Below are positions 7,362 to 17,185 of a stretch of DNA of 22,622 nucleotides, piece by piece. The stretch lies in NCBI GenBank assembly GCA_964483145.1, contig CAZAAK010000037.1:1-22622 (forward strand). Reading direction: 5' to 3'. Position numbers and translations under genes: made by a program. This stretch comes from Colimorpha sp964483145. GTDB taxonomy: Bacteria > Bacteroidota > Bacteroidia > Bacteroidales > P3. A model generated the notes under the pieces. It ran no database searches. It was not told where the DNA came from and saw only the letters and a program-made list of their open reading frames with translations. Within the stretch, counting starts at the first letter, position 1, and each line of letters begins with the position of its first letter.

Positions 7362-8147
7362 TCAATTCATTCTTTTGGATTTTTTTCTCTTCCGAATAAT
7401 GGCCCGGAGGACAAAGAAAGTAACGACAACAGCAAACAGCACGACAATAACAATGGAGATTTCATGACTGTAGCGCTCGATGACGGTGGGATCGGCAGCA
7501 CGATAAGCCAAATATCCGAGGAATGCCAATATACAGTTCCAGGCTGCAGCACCGATAAATGTAAAGATTGAGAACGTTACGATATTCATTCTGGCAAGAC
7601 CAGCAGGGAGGGAGATGAGCTGGCGGATAACTGGGATGAGCCGACCTACAAATGTGGAGACGATACCGTGGGCATTGAAATACTCTTCTGCGCGCTGAAC
7701 TTTTTCCTTGGAAAGACTTAGGATATGCCCCACCTTGCTATCGGCAAATGCATAGATGATTGGACGACCAAGCCAACGGGCAAGAAAATAATTGATATAG
7801 GCACCTAACATTGCGCCCAATGTGCCAATAAGCACGATAAGCCAAATTTTCATACCACCCTTGGTATCGGGATTACAAGCCACATAAACAGCCGGAGGAA
7901 TAACTACCTCGGACGGGAATGGAATAAAAGAACTTTCGACAGTCATGAGGAGACCTACAGCGGTGTAGTTCATATTGGCATCGTACCAAGAAAGTAGTTT
8001 GGACACAAAGCCAGAAGAGCTACTGTCGCTCCCCCTGACCTGTTCGGCAATATTCTGTTCGGGAATAGAGCTTTCGGTAATCGACTGAGCAACGGCAAGT
8101 TGACAAGCAAGAAATGACAACAGAAGAATAAAAACTATCTTTTTCAT
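7362..8147 (-). CDS. DedA/SNARE-associated family membrane protein
   Basis: A 261-residue integral membrane protein. The DedA core spans about 60-250 with hydrophobic segments near 62-90, 102-125, 188-215 and 228-250. It has the family signature FVGRLIPVIRQLISLPAG (166-183), including R169, P172 and R175, and the acidic residues E71 and E80 in ESSFIPFPSEVVIPP. DedA proteins are linked to membrane homeostasis, some as undecaprenyl-phosphate or phospholipid translocases; the substrate here is unknown. It begins with what looks like a cleavable signal peptide (MKKIVFILLL to about 20, then a polar serine-rich stretch to 46), an addition to the compact family form. Its ATG overlaps the stop codon of the TPR gene, so the two are probably co-translated. 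Confidence 0.9.
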   Translation of the reverse strand: MKKIVFILLLSFLACQLAVAQSITESSIPEQNIAEQVRGSDSSSSGFVSKLLSWYDANMNYTAVGLLMTVESSFIPFPSEVVIPPAVYVACNPDTKGGMKIWLIVLIGTLGAMLGAYINYFLARWLGRPIIYAFADSKVGHILSLSKEKVQRAEEYFNAHGIVSTFVGRLIPVIRQLISLPAGLARMNIVTFSIFTFIGAAAWNCILAFLGYLAYRAADPTVIERYSHEISIVIVVLFAVVVTFFVLRAIIRKRKKSKRMN

Positions 8148-9454
8148 GAAGAAGATATTGAGTTAATTATATTTGCAATTTCAGAATCTTGGGCAAATTC
8201 AGGAAACATTAGAAAGAGCGTATGGAAAACAGGTCCATAGTCAGCATTATCTTCCTGCAAAAGGGAGAAAAGTCGGTTACGGCGTCCCATCTTGTAGTAG
8301 CAATAAAGAAGGCGGGAGTCGAAAGAGAAACGGTCGGTGGCATCGGCCCGAGAACTCTCTAGCAAAGCGCAAGCCTCGGGATAGCGCTGACCATTGAGAT
8401 AAAGATCGGCAAGACTTAGCCAATGCTCGTCAGAGTCGGGGTCGAGATCGATGGCTCGGCGGTAATAGCCGGCAGCCTCGTCCAAATAGCCGAGAAGCTC
8501 ACTACAGCGGCCGAGATCGTTCCATGCAATGCTATATGATGGGTCTTCTTTAATGGCATCGTGGAAATAGGTCGATGCAGTATGGTAGTTGCCTAGCTGG
8601 AAATAAAGGCTACCGATGCGGTAGAGGGCGCATGGACGGTCTTGAGAGTCCTGGGTATGTTCCAGAATATCGCGCAAGGCTTGGATGGCAAGAGCAGAAT
8701 TGTTCAAATGGGTATAGCATTCAGAAAGGCCAAGATAAGCTTGCACATAAGTCTTGTCGATGGCAATAGCATACTCATAGGCATCGGCAGCTTTTTCGAA
8801 AAGGGAGAGCCAAGAATACACACAACCGAGGCAATACCAAGCACTTTTGGAGAAAGGGTGTTCGACCACCATCTGTGAGAAAAATTCCACAGACTCTTCA
8901 TTGTGCCCCTGCTCATTCCATGTGCAAGCCAAGTTATATAGCGAACGGCTTTCATCTGGATTTTCCTGAATGGATTTTCGGTAATAGGTAATAGCCTCGT
9001 CGGTTTTGCCAAGATTGTAGTATTCGTCCGCAATGTTGCCGTAAACCATATCGAGTTGATAGCCGTCTTTTGCAGCCTTGAGATAATATTGAATGGCTTT
9101 TCTAGCCTGGTCTGTAAGACTATACAAAGTTCCCAAAGCATAGCAGACATCGGTATTTTCCGGTTCTGACCGTTCCAAACCTTGGAGGATTTCCATTGCC
9201 CTAGCATACTGCCCCTGAATACTGAAGAGATGAGCATGACGGAGACGGATTTCGCTGTTGCCAGGGAAGAGTTGCTCACCTAATCTAACGACCGACTCAA
9301 GCCCTTCCGTATCATAGACCTCAAGGTAATAGTCGGCTATTACTTCCAATTGGTCAACATCGAAATAGACAGCATAAGAACCCTTTTGCTTCTCAAAAGC
9401 GAGAACCAATTCGCGTACATCTTTTTCAAAATTCTTAAATCGGTCTAAATTCAT
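8144..9454 (-). CDS. TPR-repeat protein
   Basis: A 436-residue protein made almost wholly of tetratricopeptide repeats from about residue 35 to 400, seen as recurring helix pairs such as CYALGTLYSLTDQARKAIQY, GNIADEYYNLGKTDEAITYY and NDLGRCSELLGYLDEAAGYY. TPRs are protein-binding scaffolds. There is no signal peptide or lipobox, so it is predicted cytosolic. I start at the ATG at 9452-9454; a TTG one codon earlier would add a single residue. The ATG overlaps the sprA stop by one base (TGATG) and the stop overlaps the dedA start (ATGA), so the three genes are likely translated together. It is unlike PorW, the TPR lipoprotein of type IX secretion, because it lacks a lipid anchor. A role in SprA biogenesis is only inferred from position. 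Confidence 0.88.
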   Translation of the reverse strand: MNLDRFKNFEKDVRELVLAFEKQKGSYAVYFDVDQLEVIADYYLEVYDTEGLESVVRLGEQLFPGNSEIRLRHAHLFSIQGQYARAMEILQGLERSEPENTDVCYALGTLYSLTDQARKAIQYYLKAAKDGYQLDMVYGNIADEYYNLGKTDEAITYYRKSIQENPDESRSLYNLACTWNEQGHNEESVEFFSQMVVEHPFSKSAWYCLGCVYSWLSLFEKAADAYEYAIAIDKTYVQAYLGLSECYTHLNNSALAIQALRDILEHTQDSQDRPCALYRIGSLYFQLGNYHTASTYFHDAIKEDPSYSIAWNDLGRCSELLGYLDEAAGYYRRAIDLDPDSDEHWLSLADLYLNGQRYPEACALLESSRADATDRFSFDSRLLYCYYKMGRRNRLFSLLQEDNADYGPVFHTLFLMFPEFAQDSEIANIINSISSS

Positions 9455-12400
9455 CAAAAACTAAATCTGACAGTTACACCACCTTTGGTGGTGGAGTTGG
9501 GGTATGAGTTTGAAATAAACGGGGTATTGATATTCGTTTGAAAGAACGCACGAAGGGTTAGAGAGGAAGAAAGGGCATATTCTGCCGATATCTCTGCCAT
9601 CCAAACCTCACTACCAGAAGATACTTGACTGAAGTTCTGGTTGATTTTACGAATCACTGTCATGTTGCTATTGTATGTTAGGTTGAGTTGAAGTACAATG
9701 TCACTCTTGAGATGATGAGTTTGGTCGGCCACTTTGATGTCAACAGCAACATTCTTGAAACGATACCCTCCTCCAAAAGTAATTCCGTCCCGCGTAGTTT
9801 CGGTAAGTTGATTATTGGAGAAACTAAGGTTGAGGGTACGGTTCTTCTGGATAGAGAAATTGAGTTGGATGCTATTCGTCATACTCATCGACAAGCGTAC
9901 AAGGGGATTAAATTGCTCGGAAATCTGCACGCCCTCCATACTGACAGGTGAAATAAAATCGCCGTTGGTATTATAAACCGTTTCATGGCCATAATCATAA
10001 TCCTCCTTACCGGAGATGGCCGCATCGGTGTAATAACTACCAATAGAGTATGTGGAAGAGTACTTGTGTGAGATAGATATATTGTTGAACCATTTCTTGA
10101 GGGCAGAAATTTTGTTGAGCCCATTATAGCTGACGGACCAATTGGGTAACGGCAAGTTCAAAAATGGCGAGAAACCACAAGAGGCAACATCCTTACCAAG
10201 GTACGTAGCCAAAAAACTGGTAAGAAGCACCGAGGTCTGATTGGGACCATAGCCATAGCGATAGTACTGACCGCTCATTGTGTCGAGTACCTGTTGGTCA
10301 GTAAGCATGTCGGGATTGATGTCTGCAAGGCGGTTGGAGACGACATGACGGTTCTGAAGAAATGTAGTGTAAAGGGTACTGTCGTCGACGAAGGCAGTAC
10401 CCCAACTCCAGATAGTGGTAGAATAAGAGCCAGACATGATATAGGAGAGTGGGCCTTCGATGCGTTCCCACTCAGAGAGGTACTTATAGTAGTATTCTTC
10501 ACGTGACTGATAAGTTTGGTTGGCGTTGAGTTCTATCTTAAGGTCACGGATAGGCTCCACGGAGGCCTGCATGGTAAGCATACGGTTGACCGTATTTGAA
10601 TGGGCACTGTTCATCAACGGGTCGCGAGAAAGGAGGTCGTTCTGACGGAGGCGTTCGACAAGTCCTTCGTTGTAGCCCAACACAAAAGAGGGCCAGGGTG
10701 CCCATCCATTGGAAGGGTCCATGCCGAGAATGCTAGCCGTACCCATGTAACCTGGGAGAACGGAAGCATTGGAATTGCTATACTGCACCCCAAAAGACTT
10801 AAGCATAGTAACGAAACGAACGCCAAAATTGGCAATGTTAGTGAGGGCTTCTGTCATCTGTGCACGACGCACCGAGTCGGGGTTGTTGGCCCGAGCGATG
10901 GAGTCCTGAACTAGCTTGTCTCGCTCTTTTTTACTCATGCGCTTAGGGTCCTTGGGTTGAGTAACAGGTTTCTGCTTATAGGCATTCTTGATGAAAGAAA
11001 ACCGGTTGTAAAGCGTCTGCATCTGACCAGAGACTGAAGCTTGCAACTGGCCGGAAGTATTGAGAGTAGAACCTTGCGAAGCCAAAGCCTGAGTTGTCCC
11101 ATAGAAGTTATAGGTAGATCGGTAGGTAACAGGTATGCGAAGGAAGTCGAGATAAGGTAACTTGGTAACAGGCACATCCCAAGTAAGGCTAACAGTCTGT
11201 TGAAAATTCTGCATAGTGCCACCTTGGGCGAAAGACAACCAAATGCTGTCACGGCATTCCCGAGTATCTACACGACCTACAGGCTCATCGATTCGGGCAT
11301 TGGCAGATGCGCTATATTGGAGGTGAATACTACGGCTAAGATCATATTGGATACCATAATCGCGGCGCCAAGTAAACTGCTTGAAATAAGTTGGCTTGAT
11401 AATGACCAATGCGGCACCTTTGTTCCGAAGGAGCGTCTCCTCGTAGTTGCGGTAAATTTCAGTGCTAAAAGAAACTGACTTTGGTTTATAGTAGAAATTG
11501 AAATCCTTGATAAACTTGCCGTTTTTGCCGTTAATAAATTTGGACTTAGTCTTGGAAAAAGGCGCGACAAGGCCTGGCTTCTGCGGAGTGTACGCATAAG
11601 TAAATCCTCCTCGATGGAGGTCTTTATTGTAGTATTCGATTTCGTCATCAGAGGATCGTTCGCGCGAATAGGCATATGAGAAGGTAAAGTTTTCAATGTC
11701 GTAGAAATGTGGAGACAAAACACTCTTACCCGTGCGTTCTTTGCGTATATTGGTGAGAGTAAGGTTGGTAGTGGACTTGCGTTCTTGAGCCATTTGGCGG
11801 ACACTGTCGCGTTCTGCGTCGGTCTGATACGTCTTGAGATCCTCCTTTAGACGCACATCGGGGTCAAGAGGATTGTATTCGGGAGAACCGATTTGCTTAT
11901 TCCAATCGAGATAAAACGGTATGTGAACGCCCCACTGTTGAGGGAGAAATTTACCCAGTTCCATGTCGAGTGTTGTCTGTAATTGGAAAGTATTGACCAA
12001 TTCAAGAGTGGTTGGATTGTCTTCAAGATTTCCAAAGCCAGCCGAGGTATACGACCCATACAGAGAGAGATTGCCGAGATCTGCAAGGTTGGTGCGAGCC
12101 AACGCCATGGCTGCCACACCTCCGCGGTTATTAAAATCGGAAAGGCGCAATTCATTAATCCACACAATACAGGACTTTGGCAACATGTTATTACCATCAT
12201 CAAGAACTTCTTTCTTGGGATTACGAACACCCACCATGATAACCTTAACTTTGCCAAGATTAGGGGTGCCGAGGACAGTGTATTTATGGCCATCGACATA
12301 TTCGCTATAGAGGAGCTGACTGCTGTAGTTGAGATCGCCGGAACGGATGAGACGATTGCGGTTGGTCTTAATGTCCACCAACTTTGTAAGGTCAATTTCC

Positions 12401-15400
12401 ACATTGTTGTCTGTAGGCCAAACAGCATAGCGGTCGTCTTTACCAATGCCCCACTCAGTGAATTGCAATGGCACCTCATATTCGTAGTAGTTGCTAGTGT
12501 AGTCGCTACCCAAGCGAACAAAGAGGACAAGATCGCCGTTGTCAATGAGGTCGGATTCATTTTTCTTTTCTGCATGCACAAACATCTTGACCTTCCCATA
12601 GTTGCGCAAGTCGTAGGATGTACTACGGTAGACCGCACGAGCATCTCCAGAAGCCAAATCGGTGATATCAAGAGAGAGAGCCTGCTCGTTGAGTTGAGTG
12701 GAGGAAGAAGATGTACTATACCACTGTTCACGTTCAATACCTGGTGGTAAGACGTAGGGAACGGGATATCGGTTGCCATTTTCCTCAATATTGACAGTGC
12801 TGATACTGAAGGACGTATTGGCTCCAGTACCCGTGGGATAGTCGCCGGGCTGTAAAAGGTCTTCGGTATATTTGCGCCATGTGGCATAAACCAATTCGAG
12901 GGTAGCAAAGCGCAGATAAATAGGTTCCTCGAAATCATTGAGATACATGCGCATAAAACGAATGGACTGAAAACCATTGAGTTTGCCAATTAGCTGGTCA
13001 TATTCTCGGATTGGGATACGGAATTGATACCATTTGCAAGATGTGGTAGAGCCATTGGGCAACGGAATGTTCTCGGCATTTTGGATATCGACAATATGGT
13101 TTTCTCCAATAACCATCTTGTCGGGATCTAATTCAATGACGTATTGATAAAAATTCTCGCCTTCACTGAGAGTGTTGTCCTTGTTGATATCTTCCACATT
13201 CGGGTAAGCCGTTGCTGCCGTGGGATAGCTTTCAGGGCTATCGGCATCCACTGGTGAGTTACCTTCGGGATTGTTGTAAAATTTGTAACGGTCGACAATC
13301 TTCAGGTCTTGCTCGTCGTAATCGCTACCACGATAGTAGTGAAAATCGTCTCCAGAGGGGTCGGTCTGCGCCATTTGGTAGGCTTGAGAGTTGGTGCCAA
13401 AAATAAGCGCTATGCTATCGAGGTAGTTTAAAAAAAATGACTGTTCCGCAGTGCTACTGAGACCATCGTAACCGACGTCTTGATATTTGCGAGCCTCTTC
13501 ATTATTGTCGAATGCATTGACTATGGGTTGTGTGTTAGGCACACGACCCCAAATGGTAGTATCAACGCCAGAAAGATCATTAGGGTTGGTTGGCAGACCA
13601 TTCTCAAAACTCTTGCGGCCATCGCGTAAAATGTCCTCACTTATATCACCAAGGTTGATATAAAGTTTACCACCGGTATGATTGGGATTGTCAATAAAAG
13701 GGTCCATTAGCCAAAACTCAAGGGTTTCGATATTTTGGGTTTCAAAATCGGTATAGTCCAATTCGCGCATAATACCGCCCCAACGAGTCTTAGGCTCGGC
13801 TAACTTGCCTTCGGATGTAAGACCGGCACTATAAGGCCCCGATACTATGTCGTAGTTGTAGGGGCCCCGTTCTTCTGGGTAATACGAAAGGTTGAGTTCG
13901 TAAACATATTGGTAGTCGCCCTTAACAAGTTGTTTGTTAGGGAAGACTTCGGTCTCCATGATACGGCGAGCATAAGGCTGAGACCGGTCGTCCTCAGTAA
14001 TGTTGTCCGGAGAGTTGGAGCCATAGAAAATCTGGTCGATGCGATACCAAGACAACTTGGCGCGGTTAAAGCCGTAGGCAAGCCCCGTGCCCATGCGAGT
14101 TTCTGGGAACTGCGGAAGTGGCAACTGGTAGTCCTGGGGAGTGCTAGCCAAATGCCAATAGGTAATGCCTTTAAGGTCGATGCTACTTTCTGCGCCCTCG
14201 AAATCGTCAATATATGTCACCGTTCCCTCTTTGCTTCCGGTAGAGGCCAGCCCAGGAATAAGTTGCGCAAACTCACCTGAAAAAGTGAGGTTGGAAGGGG
14301 CTTTGGTGTCGATACCGGGCAAAAGGTCTACAAATCTAGTGATAAAAGGAGCCTCATGACGGTAATTGATATCGAATCCCCAAATACTGTTGCTAGTGGG
14401 TTCCTCACCAAAGTTGTTCTTTTGGGTAAGGGGCTTTTCGGCAAGGTTCATGAAAGTAGCACCAATATTGAAGTCGGGCTGAAACTCATAATTGATATGT
14501 GCTCCTAACATGGTCTTGGTAGTCATGCTAAAGGAATTGTCCTCACAGCTGACACTGATGGGAGTGCCGCTAGAAAGGATACTCTCATTAATAATACGCA
14601 CGGTTCCCATGGTATAATCAACAGTGTAGTCGACATTCTCTGTCAAGGGCATACCGCCAGCAGTGACAGTAACAGAACCCTGCGAGACGCTGTATCCTAA
14701 CGAAATTTCGCCACTGACGGTACTAGAATAGTATCCCTCTATGTAAAATTTGTTTTTATCGGCATACTGCTGCGCCAATGCACGCGTCATAGTGTACAAG
14801 GAGTCGAAACAATATTGTTTGGCAAATTCATTATCACCCAATATCTGCCGAAGGTCTTTTCCGAAAGGCTCCACGTAAGGAAAAAATACCCGACCAGTAC
14901 TGGCCTGAATAGTGCCACCCTTGAAAGCTGCGCTGTCGAACCAGTCAAAAACGCCATCGGCATAATAATAGTTCTGCGAGGCATCCATCCGGTCGAGGCC
15001 AAAGAGTTCTATTAGGGGAATACCTTCCTTGGGGCCATCTGTGAAATAGCCGATTCCCACACCACCGTCACGACTCTCGTACAAGACATTAAGACGAAAG
15101 TTGTCCTTTCCGATTTGAGTACTCTTAAGAAAGTAGACATTCTTCATCATCAATTTCCATAACGGGCTGTGAACATCAACACCTGTTCCTTTAATCAACT
15201 TAACCACCAAGGTGTTGGGATCATTAATGCCATCGGTAGTGAGTTCACCTACCTGATAGACAGTTTCGTCACCAATAACCTGATATTGAAAAGCAACGGC
15301 CAACGCCTGATCGGAGCTAAGAGCTTGGCTGAGAGTTATAAAACCCAGTTGTTCGTTGTATGTGTATTCGCTACTGGTGAGCAGACGGGCACTCTCGATT

Positions 15401-16548
15401 TTTTCGTAGTCACTGCCTGCGATAAACCCTAGCCCTTGCATGTAGGAGGTGACGTTGTCGATACTACGGATGCGGGAAGGATTCATGTACTCCAATAGGT
15501 TGTTGCTGTTGTTGCTTGGCATCTCGGACCGACCACCAACAAGACGGCTATTGCTTGGTTCATTCTCACCCAAATCGGTGAGAGCAACAATATTTCGATT
15601 ATTGGTAATTGCAGCTCCCACATTAGTACGCCATACCTCCATGCGGATGATTTTAATGTTTGTGTTGGGAGTTGGAAGGGTGGACATTGCCTCGTTGTAG
15701 TGATGATAGAAATATTGCGAGATGAAATAATGCCGATTCTCCTCATATTCATCAGCACGAATTTGGAACTCCTGCACCGAAGCACCTCCCTGCACCTGCA
15801 TATTCTCCGTACTAGTTTCCTTTTGCGAAAGGACTGCATCAACAGTAAGTTTACCAAACTTCAACTTGGTGTGGAAGCCCCACAACTGCTGACTACCTTT
15901 AATGAGGGTTGTATTGAGCGGAAAGGAAATATCAGCAGCTTCGAAAAGTTGGATAATATCATCCTCCTTGCCTTCATATTTGAGTTTGATTTTATTCTCA
16001 AAGTCGAAAGTAGCCTGAGTATTCCAATTGATGTCAAAATCAAAAAGGTCACCAATCTTGGCATTGAGGCTAACTTGAATATTCTCATCAAAGTCGAAAT
16101 GGGTATTACTACGTTGGTCGACATCAGTCTGCGGATTATCGCGATAGTTGTTGACTATCTGAAAAGTAAGGTCGGCGCTACCAGTGGGTGTAATGCTAAT
16201 TTCGGGTATGGAAAGTAGTCCGTCGACTTTGCGGCTAATTTCACTAAAACCGGGAATACGGCTTAGCAAACCATCGTTGGCTACAGTATCGCCAATTGCA
16301 GACCGGTCGTTCCAATACTTCCTCATCAACTGGTTCATCTGATAATCTTGGTATTCCTCAAAAGTAAGGTATTGGCGATTGATAACCAAGCTATCTATCT
16401 TGGAGAGGAGAACATAACTATCGGTTTGGGCATCGTATTCCACCGTGGTGGTAATACCACCTATAGGCTCTTGTGCTTGAACCGGTAGACAAAAGACTAC
16501 CACCACAAACAACAAAAATGTTACCACAAACTGTGGCAATCTAAGCAA
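9454..16548 (-). CDS. sprA: SprA/Sov, type IX secretion outer-membrane translocon
   Basis: A 2364-residue protein of the SprA (Flavobacterium) / Sov (Porphyromonas) family. It forms the very large outer-membrane beta-barrel through which type IX secretion substrates leave the cell. A signal peptide covers about 1-25 (cleavage after VQA). Other landmarks are the N-terminal TFEEYQDYQMNQLMRKYW and YIDDFEGAESSIDLKG near residue 780. Alternating, aromatic-rich beta-strands run to the terminal VTVRFSF, a typical barrel end. A lysine-rich, probably disordered stretch lies at about 1855-1895. Length fits the family (about 2400). The start is a TTG (16546-16548): an in-frame stop (TAG) lies about 20 codons upstream with no ATG or GTG between. 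The location after ruvA matches known Bacteroidota gene order. No other type IX gene is in the window. Confidence 0.96.
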   Translation of the reverse strand: MLRLPQFVVTFLLFVVVVFCLPVQAQEPIGGITTTVEYDAQTDSYVLLSKIDSLVINRQYLTFEEYQDYQMNQLMRKYWNDRSAIGDTVANDGLLSRIPGFSEISRKVDGLLSIPEISITPTGSADLTFQIVNNYRDNPQTDVDQRSNTHFDFDENIQVSLNAKIGDLFDFDINWNTQATFDFENKIKLKYEGKEDDIIQLFEAADISFPLNTTLIKGSQQLWGFHTKLKFGKLTVDAVLSQKETSTENMQVQGGASVQEFQIRADEYEENRHYFISQYFYHHYNEAMSTLPTPNTNIKIIRMEVWRTNVGAAITNNRNIVALTDLGENEPSNSRLVGGRSEMPSNNSNNLLEYMNPSRIRSIDNVTSYMQGLGFIAGSDYEKIESARLLTSSEYTYNEQLGFITLSQALSSDQALAVAFQYQVIGDETVYQVGELTTDGINDPNTLVVKLIKGTGVDVHSPLWKLMMKNVYFLKSTQIGKDNFRLNVLYESRDGGVGIGYFTDGPKEGIPLIELFGLDRMDASQNYYYADGVFDWFDSAAFKGGTIQASTGRVFFPYVEPFGKDLRQILGDNEFAKQYCFDSLYTMTRALAQQYADKNKFYIEGYYSSTVSGEISLGYSVSQGSVTVTAGGMPLTENVDYTVDYTMGTVRIINESILSSGTPISVSCEDNSFSMTTKTMLGAHINYEFQPDFNIGATFMNLAEKPLTQKNNFGEEPTSNSIWGFDINYRHEAPFITRFVDLLPGIDTKAPSNLTFSGEFAQLIPGLASTGSKEGTVTYIDDFEGAESSIDLKGITYWHLASTPQDYQLPLPQFPETRMGTGLAYGFNRAKLSWYRIDQIFYGSNSPDNITEDDRSQPYARRIMETEVFPNKQLVKGDYQYVYELNLSYYPEERGPYNYDIVSGPYSAGLTSEGKLAEPKTRWGGIMRELDYTDFETQNIETLEFWLMDPFIDNPNHTGGKLYINLGDISEDILRDGRKSFENGLPTNPNDLSGVDTTIWGRVPNTQPIVNAFDNNEEARKYQDVGYDGLSSTAEQSFFLNYLDSIALIFGTNSQAYQMAQTDPSGDDFHYYRGSDYDEQDLKIVDRYKFYNNPEGNSPVDADSPESYPTAATAYPNVEDINKDNTLSEGENFYQYVIELDPDKMVIGENHIVDIQNAENIPLPNGSTTSCKWYQFRIPIREYDQLIGKLNGFQSIRFMRMYLNDFEEPIYLRFATLELVYATWRKYTEDLLQPGDYPTGTGANTSFSISTVNIEENGNRYPVPYVLPPGIEREQWYSTSSSSTQLNEQALSLDITDLASGDARAVYRSTSYDLRNYGKVKMFVHAEKKNESDLIDNGDLVLFVRLGSDYTSNYYEYEVPLQFTEWGIGKDDRYAVWPTDNNVEIDLTKLVDIKTNRNRLIRSGDLNYSSQLLYSEYVDGHKYTVLGTPNLGKVKVIMVGVRNPKKEVLDDGNNMLPKSCIVWINELRLSDFNNRGGVAAMALARTNLADLGNLSLYGSYTSAGFGNLEDNPTTLELVNTFQLQTTLDMELGKFLPQQWGVHIPFYLDWNKQIGSPEYNPLDPDVRLKEDLKTYQTDAERDSVRQMAQERKSTTNLTLTNIRKERTGKSVLSPHFYDIENFTFSYAYSRERSSDDEIEYYNKDLHRGGFTYAYTPQKPGLVAPFSKTKSKFINGKNGKFIKDFNFYYKPKSVSFSTEIYRNYEETLLRNKGAALVIIKPTYFKQFTWRRDYGIQYDLSRSIHLQYSASANARIDEPVGRVDTRECRDSIWLSFAQGGTMQNFQQTVSLTWDVPVTKLPYLDFLRIPVTYRSTYNFYGTTQALASQGSTLNTSGQLQASVSGQMQTLYNRFSFIKNAYKQKPVTQPKDPKRMSKKERDKLVQDSIARANNPDSVRRAQMTEALTNIANFGVRFVTMLKSFGVQYSNSNASVLPGYMGTASILGMDPSNGWAPWPSFVLGYNEGLVERLRQNDLLSRDPLMNSAHSNTVNRMLTMQASVEPIRDLKIELNANQTYQSREEYYYKYLSEWERIEGPLSYIMSGSYSTTIWSWGTAFVDDSTLYTTFLQNRHVVSNRLADINPDMLTDQQVLDTMSGQYYRYGYGPNQTSVLLTSFLATYLGKDVASCGFSPFLNLPLPNWSVSYNGLNKISALKKWFNNISISHKYSSTYSIGSYYTDAAISGKEDYDYGHETVYNTNGDFISPVSMEGVQISEQFNPLVRLSMSMTNSIQLNFSIQKNRTLNLSFSNNQLTETTRDGITFGGGYRFKNVAVDIKVADQTHHLKSDIVLQLNLTYNSNMTVIRKINQNFSQVSSGSEVWMAEISAEYALSSSLTLRAFFQTNINTPFISNSYPNSTTKGGVTVRFSF

Positions 16549-16605
16549 CCTATTATGAACGACCCCACGTATGATTCTATCCTTTTTTTTCGTTTGAGCA
16601 AATAT

Positions 16606-17181
16606 CTAGAGTCGCTTGAGTGCCTCTTTTACCAAACCTTCAACACCAAGACTATTGTTCAAACTCTGCAATACCTTATCGGCAGTGGTTTTAGAAAAGC
16701 CCAACATAACCAAGGCGCTAAGGGCTTCTTCTTTGTTTTGTTCAACCGCGAGGATTGCATTTGGGGATGCTTTAACTGAAACACCTCCTACCTTGTCCTG
16801 CAACTCCAATACAATACGCTGGGCCGTTTTAGAACCAATACCCTTGACTCTTTGTACCAACTTAACATCCTTGGCGGCAATGGCATTGACTAGTTCTTCC
16901 ACAGATAGAGAAGACAACATCATGCGGGCAGTTGCGGCGCCTATACCATTGACACTCAAAAGCAGACGAAACAGTTCACGTTCCTTCTGAGTTGAAAAAC
17001 CACAAAGAACATGGGCATCCTCTCGAATAACTTCATGTACCCACAGCTTTACGGCCTGCTCCCCTTGAATGGCGCTATAGGTGTTGAGGGTTATTTCCAT
17101 CAAATAGCCCACCCCACCACAATCCACCACAACAGAGGTAGCAGTCAACACTGCAAGCTTTCCTGAGATATATTCGTACAT
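16606..17181 (-). CDS. ruvA: Holliday junction helicase subunit RuvA
   Basis: A 191-residue protein that binds four-way DNA junctions and loads the RuvB motor for branch migration. Domain I (OB fold, about 1-62) starts MYEYISGKLA and carries the acidic pin E54-D55 in IREDAHVL, which matches E. coli E55-D56. Domain II (about 65-135) has two helix-hairpin-helix motifs, VNGIGAATA and VKGIGSKTA. The C-terminal domain III (about 145-191) contains the RuvB-contacting helices (EALSALVMLGFSKTTADK). Neither ruvB nor ruvC is in this window. It begins 4 bases after the beta-helix lipoprotein stop and ends 57 bases before sprA. Confidence 0.97.
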   Translation of the reverse strand: MYEYISGKLAVLTATSVVVDCGGVGYLMEITLNTYSAIQGEQAVKLWVHEVIREDAHVLCGFSTQKERELFRLLLSVNGIGAATARMMLSSLSVEELVNAIAAKDVKLVQRVKGIGSKTAQRIVLELQDKVGGVSVKASPNAILAVEQNKEEALSALVMLGFSKTTADKVLQSLNNSLGVEGLVKEALKRL

Positions 17182-17185
17182 AAAC

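Noticed and set aside
11847..12989. 380-codon minus-strand open frame in another phase
   Set aside because: It is a shadow of sprA: composition is biased to Ser, Leu and Trp with no domain, and the sprA frame is clearly the real one.
16599..16608. TAGATATTTG as a promoter for sprA
   Set aside because: The spacing between TA and TTTG is four rather than two bases, no good -33 TTG was found, and it overlaps the ruvA stop codon.
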